DNA from: Paenibacillus sp. Root444D2
Lineage (GTDB): Bacteria > Bacillota > Bacilli > Paenibacillales > NBRC-103111
Reading direction: 5' to 3'
Length of the DNA: 64,000 nucleotides
Assembly: GCF_001426375.1 (NCBI RefSeq)
Contig: NZ_LMEO01000051.1
Coordinates: forward strand, 241-64,240
Under the pieces are notes generated by a model. The model saw only the letters and a program-made list of their open reading frames with translations. It was not told the DNA's origin and ran no database searches. Both the position numbers and the translations under genes were made by a program. Shown in pieces: positions 44,461-52,299 of the stretch (positions are counted from its first letter, which is position 1; each line of letters starts with the position of its first letter).

Positions 44461-47400
44461 TCAATCTAACAGCAATTTTTGGATGGAATGAAAAACTTCC
44501 TCCAGAGCTATGGCAACCGATTGAAGTTGGTTCTGGATCATGCTGGCATTTGATTCGTCGGGCCCAGCATGATGTTCTAACATTTCTTCTAGGGCAGTTG
44601 CCGCGGCGAATACCCGATTGGCTGACAGGTTGCTAGAAGAGCCGCGGAGTGCATGCAGCTGATTTATGGCTTCGGCATAGTCCCCTTTCTGAATCGCAAG
44701 GGTTAATTGCGCAACAATAGGAGCGGATTGACTATGAAATTTTCGCAGCATTTCGTGATAGATCTCGGTTTTTCCGCTAAGCCGTCCGAGTGCTTCTTCT
44801 ATATCAAGTCCTGGGACAGCCATCCTATTCTTCTCGCTAAGAACAGCATCGACGGCTGCGAACAATCGGCTAGGAATGATAGGCTTGGAGATCACTTCGT
44901 TCATACCAGCGCGAATACAATCTAAACGCTTCTCCAAAGTAGAGTCCGCGGTTAAAGCAATAATAGGAATATGCATCCATTTAGGCTCAAGACGAATTCG
45001 TTTGGTTGTCTCAATGCCGTCCAGAACGGGCATATGGATATCCATTAGAATCAAGTCATAATCATTATTCTCTAAGTCATTTAATGCTTCGAAACCGTTG
45101 GAAGCCAATTGAACGTCACAATTCAACCTGCTTTCCAGCAGCGAACGAGCGACAGTCTGATTAATTTCGTTGTCTTCGACTAGCAGAATACGTTGAAATT
45201 TTGTCATTGTTTCCGCTGTTTGTGTGAAGTCTGTCGTAGATATGAGCTCCTTCTCGGCATGGGTGCCTGTTAGTGTTTGTAACGTTTGGTACAGTACGAT
45301 CCGTGAGATCGGTTTGACCAGAATGGCATGCGGAGCCGATGGTGCAGGCAACTGCTCCAGGGCATCTCTGCCCGATAAGGTTGTGTAAATAATCGTTAAA
45401 ATGTTCATTCGATTGCAGGCTTCAAGCATGCCCAGCCATACTTCCTCTCCGTACATATCAACAGCTTCCATATCAAGCAGGATCACATCTACGGGAATAA
45501 CATCAATGGCATTCCTTGCTTCTTTCCAAGAATAAACGCCGGCCGCTTCTGTACACATGGATTGAAGGGTATGAGCAAGCACTTGGTTCAAACCAGGGTG
45601 ATCTTCCACAATTAATGCGCGCAGCGGGAGGACTGCCTGAGACTTCATAGGTTGCAAGGACAACGAGAAAGGCAAGCTAATCCGGAATTCACTGCCGAGC
45701 TCTGGTTGGCTTGACACCTCGATGGTGCCGCCCATATTCTCAATGATGTTCTTGGAGATAACAAGACCGAGTCCCGTTCCTCCAAATTTCCGACTCGTTA
45801 CTTCATCTACCTGAACAAATGGCTGGAAAAGCTTGGATAGGTGCTCTTCATCCATCCCGATGCCTGTATCGCTGACAGTAAAGCCAATTCTGACTTCTTC
45901 CTCACGGAGCTGTTCCACGTTAACACGCAGCATGACTGTTCCTTGCTCAGTAAATTTTATCGCATTGCTAGTTAGATTCAGCAAGACTTGATACATGCGT
46001 AGTGAATCCCCAATGAGTCCAAGCGGCACATTGTCATGGATATCACAAATAAAATCAACCGGCTTGTGGCCAAGCAGTACGCTAAGGGTTTCACAAACAC
46101 GGTCAATGGTCTCATCCAACTGGAACGCATGATGTTCAATAGCTAGCTTGTCCACCTCGAGCTTCGAGAAGTCCAGAATGTCATTAATAATATTGGATAG
46201 GGACACCGAGGATCTCACTATTTTGCTTATATAATCCCTCTGAAGCGGTGACATGTGCGTTCGCTCCATCAAGTAGGAAAGTCCGACGATGCCATTTAAA
46301 GGTGTCCGAATTTCATGACTCATACGAGCCAGGAAAATTCCTTTAGCCAAATTGGCTTCATCCGCTTCTTGTTTCGCTCGAATGAGCTCCTCTTTGGAAT
46401 GTACTTGGTCCGTAATATCTCGCGTAATGGCTGAGAAATATCGCTCTCCTTTGTCTGCGGGGAAGTGGGGCACGATGATAACGGAAATGAATATTTGCCG
46501 TTGTTCCTTCGTTAGGACCTCTGCTTCAAATTCCCAGAATCCTTCCCGAATAGCTGTGTTCAGACCCTCTTCAAAATTGATGTCATTCTGGATATCTACG
46601 TACTCACTGAAATGTTTGCCAACGGTTTGCTGTTTATCTAATCCAACGGTGCTCTTGCATGCTTGATTCATATAAAAAATAAAGCCTTTCTCATCAAATG
46701 AGAGAATGGAATCACGTGCGCTTTCTACAATCGTTAACAGCCTCTCCCTAAACTCATTGCTCTCCTTAATATCACTAATGTCTCGAGCGATGAATACGAA
46801 CCCTTTCAGCTCGCCATTCGGATTTGTAATGCTGCTGACACTAACCTGAACGAAGAAACGAGTGCCATCTTTGTGATGCCAAATCCATTCAGAATCCTCT
46901 TTAAGGTGACGTAATGAACGAATCACGAGAGCTGTACAATCAGCTGGCACATATTCCCCAAGCTCTGATGAGTATTGCGCGGCTCTTTCTATCAGTTGTT
47001 CTTCATCCAACCACAGAAGGGGCGTTGCTTTCTTGTGAACTTCTGCTAAAGAATAGCCAAGAAGCTGTACAGCTCTACTGTTGAGATGATTAACGATAAA
47101 GGAAGGATCTGTCACGATCATGGCATATTGATTGTGATGAATAAAAGCTTCGAACGGCTCGAATAGTTCACGTAAGTTTTCTATCATGCCATTCACAGAA
47201 TGGGCAAGAGCACCAAGCTCATCCTTGCTTTTGAAAATAAGCGGTTTTATGTAGAAATTACCCGCAGCGACGGATTCTGTGACATGGAGAATTTGCTTGA
47301 TGCGTTTAATAATCAGTGTATTAGCGGTTAAGTAAATAAGGATAAAAATGACCACGGCCGTCATCACAATTAATCCGATGGTCGACCAAAGTAAGGGGCT

Positions 47401-48216
47401 CGTGGGAGCCTCGAATGCTGAAAGGGGCACGGAATAAGCGAGATACCAGTCTAATTTAGGTACACGCGCATAGAACCACCGAGCTTTTTGGCCACCGTTA
47501 AAAGATTCATCCAGAAAGCCTTCGTTCGTCTGCAGCGCATTTTGAAAGGCTGGCACAAGTGAAGGGTATTCGGTGAAAATATTAAGGTTCAAAATTAAAG
47601 GTGTATCGGTATGATACAGAACGAGTCCCTCATGATTCACGATAAGTATTTCGCCCTTCTCCAAAGGGGTATGAAGATGCTCGAAAAAGGTTTGTTCCGC
47701 ATCAAGAGAGATGTTTATGATACTCGTCACTTCGTTTTTCTCATTGAAGACTGGTGCAGTAATAGAAATGATGTATTTGCCGGTTAATTTACCGATTTCA
47801 GGATCAGAGATGAATGTTTTCCCATTTAGAGCCTCTTGGAATCTTCGTTCCCCTGTTATATAAAGCGTTTGCCCGGAAGTAAGAGTCAAGTAGCCATTGA
47901 GATCTATAATTCCCATGGAATGATAGCGATTAGCGCCTGTTTTTAATTCTTGGGTCAAAAATTGGAGCCGCTCCTCAAGTGTCCCGTGCTTCATAACATC
48001 TACACGACTAATTAGCTCCACTTCTGCCAAACGAATGGATAAGAAATCGTATAAATTTTGTGCGGAATTGGTAACGGAAGTTATCGATTGCTCTTTCATT
48101 TGATGAATCAGTTTATCTTTCGAGAGCCGATAATTTGTAATCCCTACAACTGTTAAGGAAATACAAGTGATAAGAACAAGCAATGAGACAAGTTTGAAAC
48201 GTAAAGATGATGACAT
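44461..48216 (-). CDS. Hybrid sensor kinase with two receivers and HPt
   Basis: A membrane hybrid histidine kinase of about 1251 residues. Order: span (LVSLLVLITCISLTVVGI), extracellular double Cache sensor to about 275, second span, HAMP, PAS at about 360-490, second PAS at about 500-620, HisKA with SHEIRTPLNG near 645, ATPase (NLTSNAIKFTEQG, DTGIGM, GTGLGL), receiver 1 (VEDH, LLDME, VKP), receiver 2 (VEDNEINQ, LMDIHMP, SKP), and C-terminal HPt with phospho-His in LHALRGSSSNL. All phosphorelay residues are present. GGAGG lies 6 bases before ATG 48216. It faces a divergent chemoreceptor gene. Output target unknown; it ends in HPt, so it likely passes phosphate to a separate regulator. Confidence 0.88.
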   Translation of the reverse strand: MSSSLRFKLVSLLVLITCISLTVVGITNYRLSKDKLIHQMKEQSITSVTNSAQNLYDFLSIRLAEVELISRVDVMKHGTLEERLQFLTQELKTGANRYHSMGIIDLNGYLTLTSGQTLYITGERRFQEALNGKTFISDPEIGKLTGKYIISITAPVFNEKNEVTSIINISLDAEQTFFEHLHTPLEKGEILIVNHEGLVLYHTDTPLILNLNIFTEYPSLVPAFQNALQTNEGFLDESFNGGQKARWFYARVPKLDWYLAYSVPLSAFEAPTSPLLWSTIGLIVMTAVVIFILIYLTANTLIIKRIKQILHVTESVAAGNFYIKPLIFKSKDELGALAHSVNGMIENLRELFEPFEAFIHHNQYAMIVTDPSFIVNHLNSRAVQLLGYSLAEVHKKATPLLWLDEEQLIERAAQYSSELGEYVPADCTALVIRSLRHLKEDSEWIWHHKDGTRFFVQVSVSSITNPNGELKGFVFIARDISDIKESNEFRERLLTIVESARDSILSFDEKGFIFYMNQACKSTVGLDKQQTVGKHFSEYVDIQNDINFEEGLNTAIREGFWEFEAEVLTKEQRQIFISVIIVPHFPADKGERYFSAITRDITDQVHSKEELIRAKQEADEANLAKGIFLARMSHEIRTPLNGIVGLSYLMERTHMSPLQRDYISKIVRSSVSLSNIINDILDFSKLEVDKLAIEHHAFQLDETIDRVCETLSVLLGHKPVDFICDIHDNVPLGLIGDSLRMYQVLLNLTSNAIKFTEQGTVMLRVNVEQLREEEVRIGFTVSDTGIGMDEEHLSKLFQPFVQVDEVTSRKFGGTGLGLVISKNIIENMGGTIEVSSQPELGSEFRISLPFSLSLQPMKSQAVLPLRALIVEDHPGLNQVLAHTLQSMCTEAAGVYSWKEARNAIDVIPVDVILLDMEAVDMYGEEVWLGMLEACNRMNILTIIYTTLSGRDALEQLPAPSAPHAILVKPISRIVLYQTLQTLTGTHAEKELISTTDFTQTAETMTKFQRILLVEDNEINQTVARSLLESRLNCDVQLASNGFEALNDLENNDYDLILMDIHMPVLDGIETTKRIRLEPKWMHIPIIALTADSTLEKRLDCIRAGMNEVISKPIIPSRLFAAVDAVLSEKNRMAVPGLDIEEALGRLSGKTEIYHEMLRKFHSQSAPIVAQLTLAIQKGDYAEAINQLHALRGSSSNLSANRVFAAATALEEMLEHHAGPDESNASMIQNQLQSVAIALEEVFHSIQKLLLD

Positions 48217-48377
48217 GAGCAACCTCCGTGAAGTTTAAAACTGTTAGCAAATCTAACAGTTTCACAATGAATGTAAGGTAAGAAATTTAATGAATAAAAT
48301 TATGATGATTGCAGTAGATGAATTGAGTATACATCATAGTTGGGTCATTCATTCATTATTTGGGGGGAATTGGTAAC

Positions 48378-50066
48378 ATGCGACTTACAGTGCGAACAAA
48401 AATGGTTGTGGTATTCACAATCATCTTTCTGATGATTGGAGGTTTAAGCTGGATAGATATGAGTCGAATGGGCGCGTTGAAGGACAATACGAAAAAGCTT
48501 GCTGAAAATTGGATGATGGGCATTCAAATTATTGAAGAGATTCACTATAACTCAGATCATATATTAGCAATCTACTATCAGAAGAAGCTAGAGCCAGATG
48601 TTAAAAAGCATGAGCCACTCGATGCTGGCATGGCAGCATCAATCGCGAGTATTGATAAATTGTTAGCGGATTATAAGGAATCCCTCGCTGGGGAAGAGGA
48701 TGCCAATTACTTTAACGAGCTAAATAAGAATTGGGAAGATTTCAAAGCTGCTTTTATGAAAAATAAACAGATTGCCGCTGATCCTAATAAAGTAAAGGAA
48801 GCTGCAGAAAGCCTTCAGGTGATGGCAACCACTTTTGGAAAAGCGCAAAAAACGATGGCGGATATGGTTGTGTTTAATCAAGAGGGAGGAAGAAAAGCGG
48901 AGCTGGAAAGCTTAAATGTATACAAATCAAGTGTGAACACATCTCTTATCGTTCTTAGTGTCATCATTGCATTCATGCTAATTACTTGCTACATACTTGT
49001 TAGAAACATTTCCTCCCCTGTTCGTAAAGCATCACAATCCTTAAATCGGATAGCGAATGACTATTCTAGTAAAAAATAAGGACGAGATTGGCGATTTAGT
49101 CGGTTCTGTTAATCAAATGGTTAACCATTTGCGTAAGTCTGTAGAGCAAATGATGCAAGCCTCGAATAGCGTAGCAGCATCGTCTCAGCAGTTGTTTGCA
49201 AGCTCCGAGCAGAATACATCTGCCTCGCAGCGGTTGCAGAAGCTGTTCAGGATTTCGCAACTGGAGCTGATAAACAAGCCCAAAGTTCGATAGAATGCAG
49301 CAGAGCGATGGAAGAAATGGCTGTAGGTATTCAACGGATTGCAGAAACAACATCGGATGTATCTGATTTATCGATTTCTGCAACGCAGATTGCTGAGCAA
49401 GGGACCCATTCGATGGAGCGGGTGGTTAACAAGATGCAGGCAGTGAGTCATTCTGTGGATGCTGCGAACAAAGTCATCAATGAGCTGGAAAAACATACCC
49501 AGAGCATCGGTCAAATCTCGACGTTGATTGGAAATATTGCTTCGCAAACCAATCTTCTTGCCTTGAATGCAGCGATTGAGGCTGCACGTGCAGGAGAGAG
49601 CGGCAAAGGTTTTGCTGTTGTAGCCGGTGAAGTTCGGAAGTTAGCGTCTCAGACGGATGATTCTGTACGTGGTATATTTGAGCTCATTTCGAACATTCAA
49701 AGAGATTCTGCTCGTGCCGCTCTAGTTATGAATACGGGGTTGTCAGACGTAGAGGAAGGTCTTAAAGAGGTAGAGATCGCAGAGTTAGCATTCGGTAAGA
49801 TCGTCAATGCATCGCAAGAAGTTGCCAGCAAGATTCAAGAAACCGCTGCGGCGGCTCAGCAAATGGCTGCAAGCTCGGAAGAGGTTTCGGCAACCGTAGC
49901 TAGTGTAGGCTCTGTTGCGCAGCAAACTTCGGGGACTGCTCAGTCAGTAGCGGCTGCAACGGAAGAGCAGTTAGCGTCCACGAAAGAGATTACAGCTTCT
50001 GCTGAAAGCCTTGCTGGAATTGCTCAAGATTTGCATCAAGTAGTGAGTTCATTCCGAATTTCATAA
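48378..50066 (+). pseudogene. Chemoreceptor disrupted by two single-base frameshifts
   Basis: Together the three frames spell a normal methyl-accepting protein of about 562 residues: span (MVVVFTIIFLMIGGL), a four-helix-bundle sensor, second span (SLIVLSVIIAFMLITCYIL), HAMP, and a signalling domain with [20 protein letters not shown]. The first frame stops at 49079. Deleting one A from the A6 run at 49071-49076 would join SSK to NKDEIGDLV. A second shift near 49230 loses one base, since adding a G after TCGCAG restores [10 protein letters not shown]. Thus +1 and -1 changes about 155 bp apart cancel. This is either a true pseudogene or sequencing error, the first being in a homopolymer. ATG 48378 follows GGGGGG. 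Confidence 0.85.
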
Positions 50067-50109
50067 AAGAATGTTGAAGTTCAGACTTTCTGGAACGTTG
50101 GTGCGTCTT

Positions 50110-50152
50110 GTTATCGTGAAGGTTAATTCAACCGAAAGATACTCACGATAAC
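50110..50152. promoter_or_regulatory. Perfect inverted repeat upstream of the stalk protein
   Basis: GTTATCGTGA (50110-50119) and TCACGATAAC (50143-50152), 10-bp arms 23 bp apart, about 20 bp before the next start codon. There is no T-run, so it is either an operator or a weak leader hairpin. Confidence 0.4.
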
Positions 50153-50172
50153 GAATGAGGAGTGAACATGAA

Positions 50173-51306
50173 ATGAAAAAAAATCCTTTTAACATGTTGA
50201 AACTTGGTGTAGTCGGATGTGCATTGCTGTTAGGAGTTAGTGGTGCCGTATTCCCATTAACAGGTATGGCATCAGCGGAAGCAGTTACCATAGTTCCAAT
50301 ACTTTCACCAGTTGCAGCTGAGTCAACTTCACCAGTTCAAATGAAAGAAGTAGATCTCACATCTAAAACGCAGGATCTAAAAACCAATATTAAAGTGCCG
50401 CAGCTTTCAGGTATGTTGGATACGAAATATCAAGAGCAAACGAATGACTTCATTTTATCCCAAGCAAACAAAGATTTGGCGAATTGGGAGAAAGAGGCTG
50501 CGGAAGCCGCTGCTGATGCAAAAACGAATGGTTTCACATATCGCCCCTACGAGCTGACGATTAATTATGTATTGAAATCGGATGGTTCGAGCAATCCGGC
50601 GGGTGTTATCTCGCTTGAAGTTACAACATATGCAGCTACAGGTGGTACAGGTATGCCGCGAGTTGATACGTATAATGTGCTAAATCGCGAACAAGGGCAG
50701 CGTGTTTCTTTGCAGGATCTGCTTGGAGATAACTTCAAAGAGAATGTAAATGCCGGAATTCAGGCCAAAATCAATGAAAAACCTGAGAATTATTTCAAAG
50801 ATGCATTTAAAGGCATCAGTGAAGAGCAAACCTTTTATGTGGAAAAAGGCGAAGCGGTCATTGTATTCCCGAAATATTCGATTGCGCCAGGCTCCACAGG
50901 CACTCCGGAATTCCGTTTTAACTTGCCTGAGAAATGGCATATGACACCTAAACCCGTTGCCCCTATCCCGGTAGAGAAAATGAAGCTTGATTTAGCGGCA
51001 AGCGACAGCCTAACCAATGCCGAAGGCGTGAATCTGCTGCCCTTACGCAAAGTGGCTGAAGGACTTGGCTACGAAGTGAAGTGGAATCAAGAGACATACG
51101 CTGCCGAATTGAATAAGGGTGCTGGGTGGACGAGTGTTACTGTGGGTCGAGACAGCTATTTCTATGCGAAAATGGCTCCGGTTACGCTAGGGACAGCTCC
51201 AGTTATTCTGAACGACATGTTATATGTACCTTTGAAATTCGTAACGGACATCCTGCGTGCGAATGTGAAAACGGGCGATGCAGGCGCCATTCATATCGAA
51301 CAATAA
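50173..51306 (+). CDS. Secreted RsiV-like/stalk-domain protein
   Basis: An exported protein of 377 residues. The signal peptide core is GVVGCALLLGVSGAV. Residues about 55-265 resemble the DUF4163/DUF3298 fold of RsiV-like proteins (ANKDLANWEKEA, YEVTIN-like strands, LQDLLGDNF). The C-terminal about 100 residues are a copper-amine-oxidase N-terminal-like stalk domain (LLPLRKVAEGLGYEVKWN, MLYVPLKFVTDIL), common on surface proteins of Paenibacillus. ATG 50173 is the second in-frame ATG and has GAGGAG upstream; ATG 50155 lacks one. It is probably cell-surface associated; its ligand is unknown. Confidence 0.75.
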   Translation: MKKNPFNMLKLGVVGCALLLGVSGAVFPLTGMASAEAVTIVPILSPVAAESTSPVQMKEVDLTSKTQDLKTNIKVPQLSGMLDTKYQEQTNDFILSQANKDLANWEKEAAEAAADAKTNGFTYRPYELTINYVLKSDGSSNPAGVISLEVTTYAATGGTGMPRVDTYNVLNREQGQRVSLQDLLGDNFKENVNAGIQAKINEKPENYFKDAFKGISEEQTFYVEKGEAVIVFPKYSIAPGSTGTPEFRFNLPEKWHMTPKPVAPIPVEKMKLDLAASDSLTNAEGVNLLPLRKVAEGLGYEVKWNQETYAAELNKGAGWTSVTVGRDSYFYAKMAPVTLGTAPVILNDMLYVPLKFVTDILRANVKTGDAGAIHIEQ

Positions 51307-51323
51307 GACATTTGAGTCCGTCG

Positions 51324-51371
51324 ATTCATTCATTCATTCATTCATTAATTAATTAATTCATTCATCCATTC
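51324..51371. repeat. ATTC/ATTA tetranucleotide repeat
   Basis: Twelve tetranucleotide units, mainly ATTC with three ATTA and one ATCC. It is immediately downstream of the stalk-protein gene. Such tracts are prone to slippage; no coding frame crosses it. Confidence 0.85.
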
Positions 51372-51466
51372 AAGTTCTGCATGGAATGTCTTAAATCGGA
51401 ATCAATCGGCACATATGTTCACTTAACAGTTCATGGATGATTGAATCCAAATTCTTTTGTTTAATG

Positions 51467-51651
51467 TTGTTGTAAAAAGTGCAACAATTGTTGCCTAGAA
51501 ACCGCCTCTCACCGTTCTTTGTTGCATTATGTACAACAATTCTGCCCGATACAGGCGATTTTGCAACAAATGAGCTCGAATTGTTGTACGAAATACAACT
51601 CCAAGTTGGAATAGCCTATTGGCTTACAAATTGTTGCAGAAATTACAACAT
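51467..51651. repeat. Four TTGTTGYA-N5-TRCAACAA palindromes
   Basis: Left arms begin at 51467, 51519, 51581 and 51631 (spacing 52, 62, 50). Each is TTGTTGTA or TTGTTGCA, exactly five bases, then TGCAACAA, TACAACAA, TACAACTC or TACAACAT. An extra TTGCAACAA half-site is at 51561-51569. Arms are conserved and centres vary (AAAAG, TTATG, CGAAA, GAAAT). Confidence 0.85.
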
Positions 51652-51782
51652 TGTAAACCTCAACCTCAATACCGTAACTCATCAGAAAACAGCTCAATGA
51701 CCCTAAAATCACCTTTTAGAGTCATGCCTACAGTGTCAAGGAAGCATCATGAATCAATCGAAAGTCCTCATTTAGCAACATT

Positions 51783-51824
51783 AGCCTCTAGCTGCCTATT
51801 TATTTGGGTGAGCTGGAGGCTTTT
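51783..51824 (+). terminator. Terminator-like hairpin
   Basis: AGCCTC-T-AGCT (51784-51793 region) pairs with AGCT-G-GAGGCT (51811-51821), followed by TTTT. The nearest upstream gene ends about 480 bp earlier, so the transcript it ends may be an untranslated RNA covering the palindromes, or a long 3' region. Confidence 0.6.
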
Positions 51825-51838
51825 CCATTTCACCATAC

Positions 51839-51852
51839 TGAAAGCGTTTGCA
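51839..51852. promoter_or_regulatory. CcpA (cre) site
   Basis: TGAAAGCGTTTGCA matches the cre consensus TGWAARCGYTWNCW at every position. It directly precedes TATACT (51853-51858), so a bound CcpA would cover the promoter of the SPW gene and repress it when preferred sugars are present. Confidence 0.7.
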
Positions 51853-51888
51853 TATACTATCTCGTAAAATAGGAGGTGGCAGTAGACG

Positions 51889-52209
51889 ATGTATTTGAAA
51901 AACTTATTGTCCGCTTGTATGGGCCTTTGGTTTCTGGTGAGTCCCTGGGTGTTCGGCTTTGAAGCTCATACGAATGCACTTTATACCTGCGCGCTGCTAG
52001 GCAGCTTACAATTCGTGGCATCTCTGATGGCCCTAGGGAAAACCGGTAAAAAAGTTTGGCAAAATTGGCTTTGTTTTATTATTGGTGCTGTTTTTATTGT
52101 CGTTCCCAACGTATATCATTTGGATTTAATGGCCTTTTTTTCATTTGTCGTGTTGGGCTTTATGACCATACTGGTCAATTACGCCAATCTATATGCCGAT
52201 CATCAATGA
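51889..52209 (+). CDS. SPW-repeat membrane protein
   Basis: A 106-residue protein with about four membrane spans and the SPW motif (LVSPWVFGFE) near residue 18. Such small proteins occur widely without known function. AGGAGGTGG precedes ATG 51889. A perfect cre site lies just upstream. The methyltransferase gene follows about 90 bp later on the same strand and may share the promoter. Confidence 0.8.
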   Translation: MYLKNLLSACMGLWFLVSPWVFGFEAHTNALYTCALLGSLQFVASLMALGKTGKKVWQNWLCFIIGAVFIVVPNVYHLDLMAFFSFVVLGFMTILVNYANLYADHQ

Positions 52210-52299
52210 AGTAGTCGAATGCGGAAACGTGAGATTGCCACGAGGTTAGTTTATACTAGTCATATAGTGATAGGTAGGATGGGAGGATCATATACCGGC

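Larger units (their letters stand above)
51307..51888. other. Intergenic region with two repeat types
   Basis: About 580 bp without a credible gene. It holds an ATTC microsatellite, four TTGTTG palindromes, a terminator-like hairpin and a cre site next to a -10-like TATACT (51853-51858). Confidence 0.5.

Noticed and set aside
49060-49240. Programmed frameshifting in the chemoreceptor
   Set aside because: The second shift has no slippery sequence, two opposite shifts would be needed, and the family is not known for it.
50110-50152. Terminator of the frameshifted chemoreceptor
   Set aside because: The stem is good, but the 23-base loop and missing T-run do not fit Rho-independent termination.
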